Assembly (NCBI GenBank): GCA_030425285.1
Contig: JAUIAY010000003.1
Span: forward strand, 1 to 64,000
DNA from: Bacteroidia bacterium
Lineage (GTDB): Bacteria; Bacteroidota; Bacteroidia; Flavobacteriales; Flavobacteriaceae
Direction: 5' to 3'
Length of the DNA stretch: 64,000 bases
A model generated the notes under the pieces. The model had not been told where the DNA came from and did not search any database. It saw only the letters and a program-made list of their open reading frames with translations. Positions 25,395-34,363 of this stretch are shown in pieces. Every line of letters starts with the position of its first letter. Position 1 is the first letter of the stretch. Position numbers and translations under genes: made by a program.

Positions 25395-26577
25395 ACGCTC
25401 AAAATTTGCCCTATATAGCATTGGTTTTATCATTCTGTTACTCATGATAGCCGAAGTCACCAAGCCCAAAGCATTGAATTGGCGAGACTCCTACTCGGCT
25501 GCAGATAAAATTCCTTTGGGGTGTTATGTGTTGTTTGAAGAACTGAAAGATCTTTCTGGGAATACCTTGGAAACATCTACCAAATCATTATACGAGAAGC
25601 TCAAGGAAATCCCTGACTCGACTGAAACCACTTTATTACTCATTAATAACTATATCTCTATTGAAACTGAAGGAGCCGAGTCTTTATTGGAGTTTGTAGA
25701 ACAAGGTAATTCGGTTTTTATAAGTGCTAATTACTTTTACGGAATTTTAGCCGACACTTTGAATATTGAGTTTGACAGAAACTATGAAGGCTTTCTAAAA
25801 AGTCCATCATTCAGTACGTTTTCAAATAAAAAGTTATCAAAAAACGATGCCTTTTTCTCTGATGTTATTGAAAACAATTATATCACTTCCATCGACACCT
25901 TAAATAGTGTGGTATTGGGTCACTATTGGGACGAAGACAAAGACTTTTCGGAAGTGAATTTTGTAAAAACCAATTTGGGTGATAATGGCGGTGCTTTTTA
26001 TATTCATAGCAACCCGTTTGCCTTTACCAATTATCACATGCTCGATGGCAAGACCGATTATGTAGCAACCGTTTTGTCCTATCTTCCAAAAAGCAACCTT
26101 ATTTGGGACAATTATTACAAAAGCGGTCGAAAAATAGTCACCAGTCCATTACGATTTATTTTAACCAATTCGGCCTTGCGTTGGGCATTTTATATTAGCT
26201 TGCTTTCCCTAATTTTATTTGTGATTTTTAAAGGCAAACGCACCCAAAGAATTATTCCTGTTGTTGAGCCCTTAAAAAATGCTACGGTAGATTTCACGCG
26301 AACCATTGGGGATTTATACTTCCAGCATGGTGATTTTACCAATATTATTCATAAAAAAATAACTTACTTTTTAGAACATATTAGAAGTCATTATTATTTG
26401 GAAACCCACGAATTTAACGAAAGATTCATTCAGAATCTAACGGTTAAATCAGGGAATCCTTTGTCAGAAACCAAATCACTGATAGACTATATTACCTACT
26501 TAAAATCCAAAACGAGCCATTCTGAAAAGGAACTCGTTGAACTAAACAAAAAGATTGAACAATTCCTAAAAAAATAA
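25387..26577 (+). CDS. DUF4350 domain membrane protein
   Basis: 396 aa: an N-terminal membrane helix (FALYSIGFIILLLMIAEV), a periplasmic domain (about 30-255; GCYVLFEELKDL and VEQGNSVFISANYFYGIL match DUF4350, a GATase-like fold), then a second helix (ALRWAFYISLLSLILFVIF) and a cytoplasmic tail of about 110 residues. It overlaps the DUF4129 gene by 8 bp and precedes moxR by 6 bp. The function is unknown. Confidence 0.86.
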   Translation: MDKRSKFALYSIGFIILLLMIAEVTKPKALNWRDSYSAADKIPLGCYVLFEELKDLSGNTLETSTKSLYEKLKEIPDSTETTLLLINNYISIETEGAESLLEFVEQGNSVFISANYFYGILADTLNIEFDRNYEGFLKSPSFSTFSNKKLSKNDAFFSDVIENNYITSIDTLNSVVLGHYWDEDKDFSEVNFVKTNLGDNGGAFYIHSNPFAFTNYHMLDGKTDYVATVLSYLPKSNLIWDNYYKSGRKIVTSPLRFILTNSALRWAFYISLLSLILFVIFKGKRTQRIIPVVEPLKNATVDFTRTIGDLYFQHGDFTNIIHKKITYFLEHIRSHYYLETHEFNERFIQNLTVKSGNPLSETKSLIDYITYLKSKTSHSEKELVELNKKIEQFLKK

Positions 26578-26583
26578 TGTCAT

Positions 26584-27603
26584 ATGGAAGAACAGCAAGA
26601 AGCATTTGAAAATAAGCAATCGGAATCTGAAAATGTAAATTTTACTAATAGAATTGACCTGAAGCCACTTCAGGATCACGTTGAAAAAATTAAAGCTGAA
26701 ATAGGTAAAATTATTGTTGGTCAAGATGATATGATTGAGCTGCTTATCATCTCTATACTATCTAATGGCCACACACTCATTGAAGGTGTTCCTGGTGTTG
26801 CTAAAACGGTTACTGCCAAACTTTTAGCAAAGACTTTGAATGTGGATTTTAGCCGTATTCAGTTTACACCAGATTTGATGCCTAGCGATATTTTGGGAAC
26901 TTCTATTTTTAATGTGAAGACCAACGATTTTGAATACAAAAAAGGGCCTATTTTTTCCAATATTGTTCTTATTGATGAAATAAATCGTGCGCCAGCAAAA
27001 ACCCAAGCAGCCTTGTTTGAAGTTATGGCGGAGCGACAAATAACTATTGACAACAACCAATTTATTATGGAAGCACCATTCTTGGTTTTTGCTACGCAAA
27101 ACCCAATAGAACAGGAAGGCACCTACCGATTACCTGAAGCCCAGTTAGACCGCTTTTTATTCAAAATTACTGTTGAATATCCAAGCCTTGATGAAGAAGT
27201 CAAAATTCTATTTGACAACCATAAACGTGAAGACAAATTAGATTATGACAGTATTAACACAGTATTGTCTGCTTCAGAAATAACGCATTACCAAAACTTA
27301 ATAAAACAAGTTCTGGTTGAAGACCACTTACTGCATTACATTGCTTCTATAGTGAACAATACCAGAGCTAATGCCAATCTATATTTAGGCGCATCACCTA
27401 GAGCCTCCATTGCTATTTTAAATGCGGCTAAAGCCAATGCAGCCATTAATGGCCGTGATTTTGTGACACCTGATGATATTAAACGTTGTACAAAAGCTGT
27501 ATTGAAGCATCGTTTAGTATTAACTCCAGAGCGTGAAATGGAAGCCTTTACGGTTGATAAAGTAGTTGACCAAATTCTTGAGACTATTGAAATTCCAAGA
27601 TAA
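26584..27603 (+). CDS. MoxR-type AAA+ ATPase
   Basis: A 339-aa protein with Walker A GVPGVAKT (about residues 64-71), Walker B VLIDEINRAP, sensor/arginine residues in QNPIEQEGTYRLPEAQLDRFLFKI, and a C-terminal helical lid (SPRASIAILNAAKANAAINGRDFVTPDDIK). MoxR proteins act as chaperone-like ATPases that activate or insert cofactors with vWA partners. The DUF58 gene follows with no spacing, which makes it the likely partner. Confidence 0.95.
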   Translation: MEEQQEAFENKQSESENVNFTNRIDLKPLQDHVEKIKAEIGKIIVGQDDMIELLIISILSNGHTLIEGVPGVAKTVTAKLLAKTLNVDFSRIQFTPDLMPSDILGTSIFNVKTNDFEYKKGPIFSNIVLIDEINRAPAKTQAALFEVMAERQITIDNNQFIMEAPFLVFATQNPIEQEGTYRLPEAQLDRFLFKITVEYPSLDEEVKILFDNHKREDKLDYDSINTVLSASEITHYQNLIKQVLVEDHLLHYIASIVNNTRANANLYLGASPRASIAILNAAKANAAINGRDFVTPDDIKRCTKAVLKHRLVLTPEREMEAFTVDKVVDQILETIEIPR

Positions 27604-28935
27604 TTGAAACGAGTTTTTAAAAATATCTATTTAGAATTTAGGTTTTTCTTTAGCCTAATTGTTTTGGCATTTATTTTCATTCTTGCCTTTCAGTTTCCTG
27701 GCTTGCTTATAATTGGAAAAACTCTTTTTGTTGTTTTTGTGGCTATTTTAATTGTCGATGCTATTTTATTGTTTAAACAAAAAGGTATTGAAGCCACGCG
27801 AGTTTTACCTGAAAAATTGAGTAATGGCGATGATAATCCTATAGAGATTAAAATTCTAAATAAGTATAATTTCAATGTGCTTCTTAACCTTATTGACGAA
27901 CTTCCATTCCAGTATCAAAAACGTGATTTTCAAATCAAAACCCTTATCAACAACGGAGCAGAAAAGAAAATCACCTACACATTAAGACCTTTGGAACGTG
28001 GCGAATATCATTTTGGCCACCTAAATATTTATACTACTTCACCTATTGGTTTTATAACACGTCGTTATCAGTTTGGAAAAGATGTTATGGTACCCAACTA
28101 TCCATCATTCCTACAGCTAAAAAAATATATGCTCATAGCCTTTTCAAATAAGATTTTTGAATTCGGTTTGAAAAAAATCCGACGTATTGGCCATACTATG
28201 GAATTTGAGCAAATAAAGGATTATGTGCCTGGTGATGATATCCGTAATATTAACTGGAAAGCCACAGCCAAACGGAGTCAGTTGATGGTAAACCAATATC
28301 AAGATGAGCGTTCGCAACCCATTTATTCAGTGATAGATAAAGGCCGTTCCATGAAAATGCCCTTTGATGGTTTAAGCCTCTTGGATTATGCTATTAATGC
28401 CACGTTAGTGATTAGTAATGTGGCTTTAAAAAAGCAAGATAAGGCTGGTATGTTTTCATTTTCTAGAAAAGTGGAAAATAAAGTGGTGGCAGAACGCAGA
28501 CCATCACAAATGAATCAGATTTTGGAAACCTTATACAACTTAAACACGGACTTTTCAGAATCCGATTTTTCGCGTTTGTATATTGATGTGAAACGAAACC
28601 TAACTCAAAGAAGCCTGTTATTACTTTATACCAATTTTGAAACATTAGACGCGCTTCAGAGGCAACTTCCCTACCTGCAAGCTATTGCCAAAAACCATGT
28701 ATTAGTGGTGATATTTTTTGAAAATACCGAATTAGAAAAACTGACTCTAAAAGAATCTGATAGCACCTACGATATTTTTGAAAAGACGATTGCTGAAAAA
28801 TTTGTTTATGAAAAGAAACTTATAGTCAATGAGCTTCAGAAACACGGAATACAAAGTATCTTGACAGCTCCTGAAGACCTTACCATTAATACCATAAACA
28901 AGTATCTTGAAATAAAAGCACGAGGATTAATTTAG
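27604..28935 (+). CDS. DUF58 domain protein, probable MoxR partner
   Basis: 443 aa with a TTG start directly after the moxR stop codon. Two N-terminal membrane helices (about 11-55) and a beta-rich segment precede the DUF58 domain (about 195-290: RRIGHTMEFEQIKDYVPGDDIRNINWKATAKRSQLMVNQYQDERSQPIYSVID is the family signature region). A vWA-like C-terminal fold follows: DKGRSMKMP replaces the MIDAS DxSxS, so metal binding is uncertain. It is last gene of the 22780-28935 operon. Confidence 0.9.
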   Translation: MKRVFKNIYLEFRFFFSLIVLAFIFILAFQFPGLLIIGKTLFVVFVAILIVDAILLFKQKGIEATRVLPEKLSNGDDNPIEIKILNKYNFNVLLNLIDELPFQYQKRDFQIKTLINNGAEKKITYTLRPLERGEYHFGHLNIYTTSPIGFITRRYQFGKDVMVPNYPSFLQLKKYMLIAFSNKIFEFGLKKIRRIGHTMEFEQIKDYVPGDDIRNINWKATAKRSQLMVNQYQDERSQPIYSVIDKGRSMKMPFDGLSLLDYAINATLVISNVALKKQDKAGMFSFSRKVENKVVAERRPSQMNQILETLYNLNTDFSESDFSRLYIDVKRNLTQRSLLLLYTNFETLDALQRQLPYLQAIAKNHVLVVIFFENTELEKLTLKESDSTYDIFEKTIAEKFVYEKKLIVNELQKHGIQSILTAPEDLTINTINKYLEIKARGLI

Positions 28936-29075
28936 TGGTAAAATGCCATTCCCTTCAAAGTTTTCATTACTAATTCTACAATTCATCCCTATAATTTTAC
29001 AATTCGGTCAAAGAGGTTATGTGTTGTCCTAAAATCAAGGGACTTTTACAGCGTATTAACAAAAACACATTAAAA

Positions 29076-29495
29076 ATGAAAACCATCGCACTTATTATTG
29101 CACTTGTAGTAACCTCTATTTTTGGCTATTCCCAAGAACAAACAGCAACCTATTCTGTAACTGTTAGGGTTGATAATCCACTAAACGATAATGGCCACGT
29201 GCTTATTGGTCTACACACGACTGACACCTTCATGAAAGGCAAAGGCATTCAAAATGCCAAATCAAAAGTAAAAGACGGAAAAGTCATAGTAACTTTTGAA
29301 AATGTGGTTCCTGGCAACTATGCTATTATGGTATTACACGACGAAAACGACAACGAGCGTATGGATTTTGAAGCTAACGGTATGCCAAAAGAATCCTACG
29401 GAATGTCTAACAACCCAATGTTGTATGGACCACCTACATTTGCAGATGCAAAATTTGAATTAACTGAAAGTAAAGAAATCGTTATTCGTTTTTAA
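29076..29495 (+). CDS. DUF2141 domain exported protein
   Basis: 139 aa from ATG 29076, with signal peptide MKTIALIIALVVTSIFGYSQ. The longer frame from 29019 adds 19 residues with no signal character. DUF2141 features: HVLIGLHTTDTFMKGKG, VVPGNYAIMVLHDENDNERMDFEANGMPKESYGMSNN. This is a small secreted beta-sandwich of unknown role. The segment HDENDNERMDFE is calcium-site-like. The next gene starts 2 bp after the stop. Confidence 0.87.
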   Translation: MKTIALIIALVVTSIFGYSQEQTATYSVTVRVDNPLNDNGHVLIGLHTTDTFMKGKGIQNAKSKVKDGKVIVTFENVVPGNYAIMVLHDENDNERMDFEANGMPKESYGMSNNPMLYGPPTFADAKFELTESKEIVIRF

Positions 29496-29497
29496 AA

Positions 29498-30013
29498 ATG
29501 AACTTACTATTAAGACGTGTTCTCGCTGGAGTTATTGACTATGGAATTGTATTAGTCTATGCAGGAACACTTTTTCTGATTGTGACAACTATTCCATCTC
29601 TTAACCGTGCATTGGAAACGTCAAACCCAATCATAGGGCAACTTATTGGGTTAATTAGTTTAACCTTACCTGCTTTCTTTTACTTTTATCAATTTGAAAA
29701 TGGTGAACAAAATGCTACTGTTGGAAAACGATTAACCAAGATCAAACTACAACAATCAGGTTCCGTCTTAAAAAGAAATATTTTGAAGTTCTTACCATGG
29801 GAAATAGCTCATACAGGTGTTCACTGGTTAATTTTTTATTCAAATAATCAAATAGATATCCCAGTTTGGGTTTGGACATGCTTGATTATACCACAAGCGG
29901 TGGTATCATTTTACGCTTTAAGCATTGTTTTATCACACGGTAAATACAGTCTTTATGACCGATGGAGTCAAACAGCCTTTATAACTACCAACCATAAAAA
30001 AGTGGCTGGGTAA
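29498..30013 (+). CDS. RDD family membrane protein (second)
   Basis: A 171-aa protein with RDD residues in RRVLAGVIDYGIVLVYAG and NATVGKRLTKIKLQQSGS, and four membrane segments. It is cotranscribed with the DUF2141 gene. It has no C-terminal tail, unlike the RDD protein at 22021-22746. The function is unknown. Confidence 0.85.
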   Translation: MNLLLRRVLAGVIDYGIVLVYAGTLFLIVTTIPSLNRALETSNPIIGQLIGLISLTLPAFFYFYQFENGEQNATVGKRLTKIKLQQSGSVLKRNILKFLPWEIAHTGVHWLIFYSNNQIDIPVWVWTCLIIPQAVVSFYALSIVLSHGKYSLYDRWSQTAFITTNHKKVAG

Positions 30014-30067
30014 TTTTTATCATTTACACAGCCACTACTTAACTAACTATTAACCAAAAAAAGAAAC

Positions 30068-30550
30068 TTATACGGTTTCACCTAACCAGGCTTTCATCAT
30101 CCAAACCGTTTTTTCCTGTTCTGTTATAAAATCACTCATCATGGAGTTGGTCCCTTCATCATTTGCGTCACCTGATTTGTCAAGTATTTCGCGTTCAATC
30201 TTTAATAATTCGGTTAGCGAATCTACAATAAGCCTCACCGCTTTTTCATCTTCTGAAATATTCTTTCCAACAGGAACTTTTGCTGCTTTATTATAATCAT
30301 CAAAGGTGTGAAGTGGTGTCACACCTAATGTTAAGATGCGTTCTGCTATTTCATCAACCTTCATATTTGTATCATTATACAATTCCTCAAACTTAACATG
30401 TAAGTCAAAAAAGCGCTTTCCTTTTATGTTCCAGTGAATACCTCTTAAGTTTTGGTAATATATTTGAAAATTAGCCAACAACTGATTGAGGTCTTTAGCA
30501 ATATCTTTTGTTTTTTGTTCGTCTAAACCTATACTATTTAATGTCTTCAT
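30068..30550 (-). CDS. dps: Dps-like DNA-binding ferritin
   Basis: A 160-aa Dps/ferritin-like protein. The ferroxidase region YYQNLRGIHWNIKGKRFFDLHVKFEELYNDTNMKVDEIAERI has the His, Asp and Glu residues shared by Dps dimers. The family forms dodecamers that oxidise Fe(II) with hydrogen peroxide and protect DNA. A candidate -7 box lies at 30572-30579. The divergent oxyR gene suggests peroxide control. Confidence 0.93.
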   Translation of the reverse strand: MKTLNSIGLDEQKTKDIAKDLNQLLANFQIYYQNLRGIHWNIKGKRFFDLHVKFEELYNDTNMKVDEIAERILTLGVTPLHTFDDYNKAAKVPVGKNISEDEKAVRLIVDSLTELLKIEREILDKSGDANDEGTNSMMSDFITEQEKTVWMMKAWLGETV

Positions 30551-30571
30551 TATGTTTATATTTTGTTACTA

Positions 30572-30579
30572 CAAATTTA
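30572..30579 (-). promoter_or_regulatory. Candidate -7 box of the dps promoter
   Basis: Minus strand TAAATTTG matches TAnnTTTG exactly, 22 bp before the dps start codon. No good -33 TTG lies upstream, which would fit dependence on an activator such as OxyR. This is inference from pattern. Confidence 0.45.
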
Positions 30580-30651
30580 ATTTATAATTAATGGGTGTTT
30601 CTATAAATTTTATTGATAGTTTTTATATTTTTATAGCCTAAATTGATATAG

Positions 30652-31590
30652 ATGACCATTACACAATTATATTATGTTCTTGCAGTTGCAGAACATCAAA
30701 ATTTCACAAAAGCTGCCGAAAAATGTTTTGTTACGCAACCAACCTTAAGTATGCAGATTCAAAAATTGGAAGATGAACTGGATGTTCAAATATTTGATAG
30801 GAGTAAGAAACCAATTGAGTTAACGGACGTTGGTCGTAAAATTGTAACACAGGCCAAGAATATTGTAAACGAGTCCTACAGAATTCAAGATATTGTTGAT
30901 CAGCAGAAAGGTTTTATTGGTGGTGAATTTAAAATTGGAATCATACCAACGGTTATGCCCACATTACTTCCAATGTTTCTAAAAACGTTTATTAAAAAGT
31001 ACCCAAAAATTAAACTCAAAATTGAAGAGCTGACTACCGAAGAAATTATTTCAAGAATCAACGAAGGGCATTTGGACGCAGCAATTGCTTCTACTCCTTT
31101 GGGTAATGATAATATTAAGGAACGTGTATTGTATTTTGAACCATTTGTTGGGTACATTCCCAATCACCACAGACTTCATAAATCAGGAAAAATTCAAATT
31201 GATGACTTAGAGATTGACGACATGCTTCTCCTTGAAGATGGGCATTGCTTTAGAGATGGTGTCATTAATCTTTGCAAAGCGTTTAAAGACCATGCCGATG
31301 ATTCTTTTCAACTTGAGAGTGGCAGTATTGAAACTCTTGTAAAATTATCAGATGAAGGTTTAGGAATGACCTTATTGCCATACCTCCATACGCTCAATCT
31401 AAACGAAAAAGAGAAGCAAAACCTACATTATTTTGTTGAACCTGCTCCGGCACGAGAGGTCAGCATTATTTATCACAAAAGTGAATTAAAAATGCAAATA
31501 ATCGAGGCCATCCAAAGTGTTATTTCAGGTATAATTAGAGGCGCTATTGCTTTTGAAAATGTTCAGATTATCAGTCCTGTTTCCAAATAA
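30652..31590 (+). CDS. oxyR: OxyR, hydrogen peroxide-sensing LysR regulator
   Basis: A 312-aa LysR protein with N-terminal winged HTH (MTITQLYYVLAVAEHQNFTKAAEKCFVTQPTLSMQIQKLE) and a substrate-binding-like domain from about residue 92. The redox cysteines are at C199 (LLEDGHCF) and C208 (INLCKA), the same numbers and spacing as in E. coli OxyR. Oxidation to a disulfide should activate peroxide-defence genes. dps is divergent across a 101-bp shared control region. Confidence 0.95.
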   Translation: MTITQLYYVLAVAEHQNFTKAAEKCFVTQPTLSMQIQKLEDELDVQIFDRSKKPIELTDVGRKIVTQAKNIVNESYRIQDIVDQQKGFIGGEFKIGIIPTVMPTLLPMFLKTFIKKYPKIKLKIEELTTEEIISRINEGHLDAAIASTPLGNDNIKERVLYFEPFVGYIPNHHRLHKSGKIQIDDLEIDDMLLLEDGHCFRDGVINLCKAFKDHADDSFQLESGSIETLVKLSDEGLGMTLLPYLHTLNLNEKEKQNLHYFVEPAPAREVSIIYHKSELKMQIIEAIQSVISGIIRGAIAFENVQIISPVSK

Positions 31591-31615
31591 AAAAAGCGAC
31601 CAATTGGTCGCTTTT
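31591..31615. terminator. Bidirectional terminator after oxyR
   Basis: AAAAAGCGACC (31591-31601) / GGTCGCTTTTT (31605-31615) with a short loop, with A and T tracts on both sides. It serves oxyR and the convergent 65-aa gene. Confidence 0.9.
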
Positions 31616-31620
31616 TGTTT

Positions 31621-31818
31621 TTATGGTTTTAAATAAATTAGACATTGATTTAATTCGGGGTTTTGCTGTACAAGCGATTCAATGAAAATCTTTAGTTCCT
31701 CAATTTCGTAAGGAAGTAATCGTTGAAGCGCTTTTTGTACTTCTTTGCAAAACAACGTAGCGTCAAAACTGACTTTTTTAAGTACAGTTTTAGTGTACTC
31801 AAACATTGCTCTTGCCAT
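31621..31818 (-). CDS. Small conserved hypothetical protein (65 aa)
   Basis: 65 residues, MARAMFEYTKTVLKKVSFDATLFCKE and so on, helical, with LLPYEIEELKIFI and a C terminus CLIYLKP. I recognise it as a small protein widely kept in Flavobacteriaceae, but no function is known. It ends at the bidirectional terminator shared with oxyR. Two cysteines (24 and 59) are present. Confidence 0.75.
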   Translation of the reverse strand: MARAMFEYTKTVLKKVSFDATLFCKEVQKALQRLLPYEIEELKIFIESLVQQNPELNQCLIYLKP

Positions 31819-32030
31819 TAATCTTAAGGTTTTTGGTTAAAAGGTATAGTTGTTTTATAGGCGAACGGTTTTATTAATCCGATTAAATGTACAAAAAAAA
31901 TACATTCAAAATTCAACCTAAAGAAAATTTTAACAGAACGATTCTTTAAAAACAATTGCACAACTTTTAGAAACCATCTATTTTACTGCTAATTTGAATA
32001 TGAAAAAGTTGTTAATAAGATTGTTTATTA

Positions 32031-32831
32031 TTAAAACCGGTTATCGCCATCCAATAAATCACCCAAACCACCTAATATACTGCCTTCTCCTTTATCCTTT
32101 CCACCACCTCTGGGAGCAGAAGCCAAAACACGTCCTGCCAAACGACTGAATGGTAAGGATTGAATGTAAACCGTTCCAGGGCCTTGCAATTTTGCAAAGA
32201 ACAATCCCTCGCCACCAAAAATGGTATTTTTTATACCGCCAACAAATTCAATATCATAATCCACATCTTGGGTAAATCCTACAATACAACCCGTATCAAC
32301 ACGTAGTGTTTCTCCCGCTTGCAGTTCACGTCTTGCCAAAGTGCCGCCAGCATGTACAAAAGTTAAACCATCACCTTCCAGTTTCTGCATGATAAAACCT
32401 TCGCCTCCAAATAATCCTCTACCTAAACGCTTACTAAACTCAATACCCACACTTACGCCTTTGGCTGCACAAAGAAATGCATCTTTTTGGCAAATAAACT
32501 TGCCTCTGTAAGCAGTGAGATCAATAGGCACAATTTTTCCTGGATAGGGTGACGCAAAGCTTACTTTTCGTTTACCAGATAAGTCATTGTAAAAAGCGGT
32601 CATAAACAAACTTTCGCCAGTCAAAATTCGTTTTCCAGCTCCCAGTATTGAACCCAAAAATCCTTTGTTTTTGGTTGAACCATCTCCAAAAATGGTTTCC
32701 ATTTTAATCCCATCGTCCATCATCATGAAACTGCCAGATTCGGCAACAACACCTTCTTGTGGATCCAATTCTATTTCAACATACTGCATTTCTTCGCCGT
32801 ATATTATATAATCTATTTCGTGTGCATTCAT
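32031..32831 (-). CDS. AIM24 / TIGR00266 family protein
   Basis: A 266-aa cytosolic beta-rich protein. [45 protein letters not shown] and [25 protein letters not shown] with [20 protein letters not shown] match the TIGR00266/AIM24 family. The tail is glycine-rich ([23 protein letters not shown]). The role in bacteria is unclear. A DUF4442 gene lies upstream in the same direction. Confidence 0.92.
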   Translation of the reverse strand: MNAHEIDYIIYGEEMQYVEIELDPQEGVVAESGSFMMMDDGIKMETIFGDGSTKNKGFLGSILGAGKRILTGESLFMTAFYNDLSGKRKVSFASPYPGKIVPIDLTAYRGKFICQKDAFLCAAKGVSVGIEFSKRLGRGLFGGEGFIMQKLEGDGLTFVHAGGTLARRELQAGETLRVDTGCIVGFTQDVDYDIEFVGGIKNTIFGGEGLFFAKLQGPGTVYIQSLPFSRLAGRVLASAPRGGGKDKGEGSILGGLGDLLDGDNRF

Positions 32832-32899
32832 TTTTATTGTTTTTTAATTGATTGATACATTTGTTAGTTCAACATAACTATTATATGTTACACTTTGCA

Positions 32900-33355
32900 C
32901 TAACTTTTTAATTTTAAAGTCCATTCAAAATTAAAGGTAGAAACCTCAACACCATCTTTATTTACACCAACCGATTGCATCCAAATGGTTTGCCCCTCAC
33001 CTGTTTCAATGGTTTTTCTAATGGCTGTATCTATTTTGTCACCATCTTTACAAATAAAGGTAATACGCCCTGTAGCTTTTTTGGTAAATGTGGCGTTATT
33101 GTTCAATACCAACATAGAAATACTTCTACCACTACTCTTTATTTTCCCTAATACCAAAGCGCCTGTAGTGAGCTCTGCGGCTATTCCCTGTACTGCCCAA
33201 AACATGGAATTAAATGGGTTTTGATTGATCCATCTGTGTTTTACCGAAACGGTACAGGAGTCATCATTTATATCTGTAACCCGAACGCCTGTAAAATAGG
33301 CTGCAGGTAACTTAAATAAGTTGAATAGGTTAATTTTTCTAGATGATAGCTTCAT
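32900..33355 (-). CDS. DUF4442, hotdog-fold thioesterase-like protein
   Basis: A 151-aa protein with PAAYFTGVRVTDINDDSCTVSVKHRWINQNPFNSMFWAVQGIAAELTTGALVLG, the DUF4442 pattern related to PaaI-like acyl-CoA thioesterases. The active-site Asn/Asp region is NPFNSMFW. The substrate is unknown. Confidence 0.82.
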   Translation of the reverse strand: MKLSSRKINLFNLFKLPAAYFTGVRVTDINDDSCTVSVKHRWINQNPFNSMFWAVQGIAAELTTGALVLGKIKSSGRSISMLVLNNNATFTKKATGRITFICKDGDKIDTAIRKTIETGEGQTIWMQSVGVNKDGVEVSTFNFEWTLKLKS

Positions 33356-33486
33356 TTACGACATTTTATTTTCTAAAAATATTGAAAAAATTTGATAATT
33401 CAATTTGTTAATATTATGTTAAATTTTAGTACTTTGTATTGCATAATACCTTTTTTTAGATATATATTTGCATAAGAAACTATTAT

Positions 33487-33945
33487 ATGATTTTAAAAAT
33501 GATCGATAATCACCAAAAAAATATAGCCACATTTATACACCTTTCAAGCTTTTCGAGGTTCGTATTTCCTTTTGGAAACTTCCTTGGACCTATAATACTT
33601 TGGATAGCCAACAAAGACAAGTCTGAATTTATTGATTCACACGGAAAGCAAATCATTAATTTTCAAATAAGTATTCTGTTATATGCTTTAATTATTGGCA
33701 TGCTAACCATTCCGTTTTTTCTTTTCAACATTTTTAATGGCTTGGATTTTATAGATATTGACGCCTTTGAAAGTATACATATAAATATAGACAAGCCTTC
33801 TCCTCTATTGTATATAGGAGGTGGATTGGGATTTTTAGCTTTAATAGCCTTTTTATTGGAAATGGTTTTTATAGTTAAGGCCAGTTTAGCCGCCAAAGAA
33901 GGTGAACTTTTTGAGTACCCATTGACCATCAACTTTTTAAAATAA
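33487..33945 (+). CDS. DUF4870 (Tic20-like) membrane protein
   Basis: A 152-aa protein with three to four membrane segments. HLSSFSRFVFPFGNFLGPIILWIANKDKSEFIDSHGKQIINFQISILLY is the DUF4870 signature. Start may be M1 or M6 (ATG at 33502). It stands 76 bp upstream of the PadR gene in the same direction. Confidence 0.85.
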   Translation: MILKMIDNHQKNIATFIHLSSFSRFVFPFGNFLGPIILWIANKDKSEFIDSHGKQIINFQISILLYALIIGMLTIPFFLFNIFNGLDFIDIDAFESIHINIDKPSPLLYIGGGLGFLALIAFLLEMVFIVKASLAAKEGELFEYPLTINFLK

Positions 33946-34021
33946 AATGCTGAATCATAGATCAGCTTCATCAAATCAATCAAAAAATGAACAGTTTAAA
34001 AAATTTAAAACGCTTTAGAAT

Positions 34022-34363
34022 ATGAAGATAGAAAACACAAAAGCACAAATGCGTAAAGGTGTTCTGGAATACTGCATTCTTTCTGTACTGAAAGATGACG
34101 ATGCTTATGTTGCAGAAATACTGGACACTTTAAAAGACGCCAAGTTGCTTGTAGTTGAGGGCACTATTTACCCATTACTTACTAGGCTAAAAAATGCGGG
34201 GCTTCTCAATTATCGTTGGGAAGAATCCACATCTGGACCACCTAGAAAATATTATGGTCTAACCGAAACCGGAAAGTTGTTTTTAAAAGAATTGAATACA
34301 ACTTGGAATGAATTACAAAATGCAGTGAATATAGTAACAAGTCAAAAACAAAAATCAAAATGA
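34022..34363 (+). CDS. PadR family transcriptional regulator
   Basis: A 113-aa winged-helix protein: MRKGVLEYCILSVLKDDDAYVAEILDTLKDAKLLVVEGTIYPLLTRLKNAGLLNYRWEESTSGPPRKYYGLTETGK is the full PadR domain. The stop overlaps the next start by 4 bp (ATGA), so it is coupled to the PspC-domain gene and probably controls it. Confidence 0.94.
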   Translation: MKIENTKAQMRKGVLEYCILSVLKDDDAYVAEILDTLKDAKLLVVEGTIYPLLTRLKNAGLLNYRWEESTSGPPRKYYGLTETGKLFLKELNTTWNELQNAVNIVTSQKQKSK

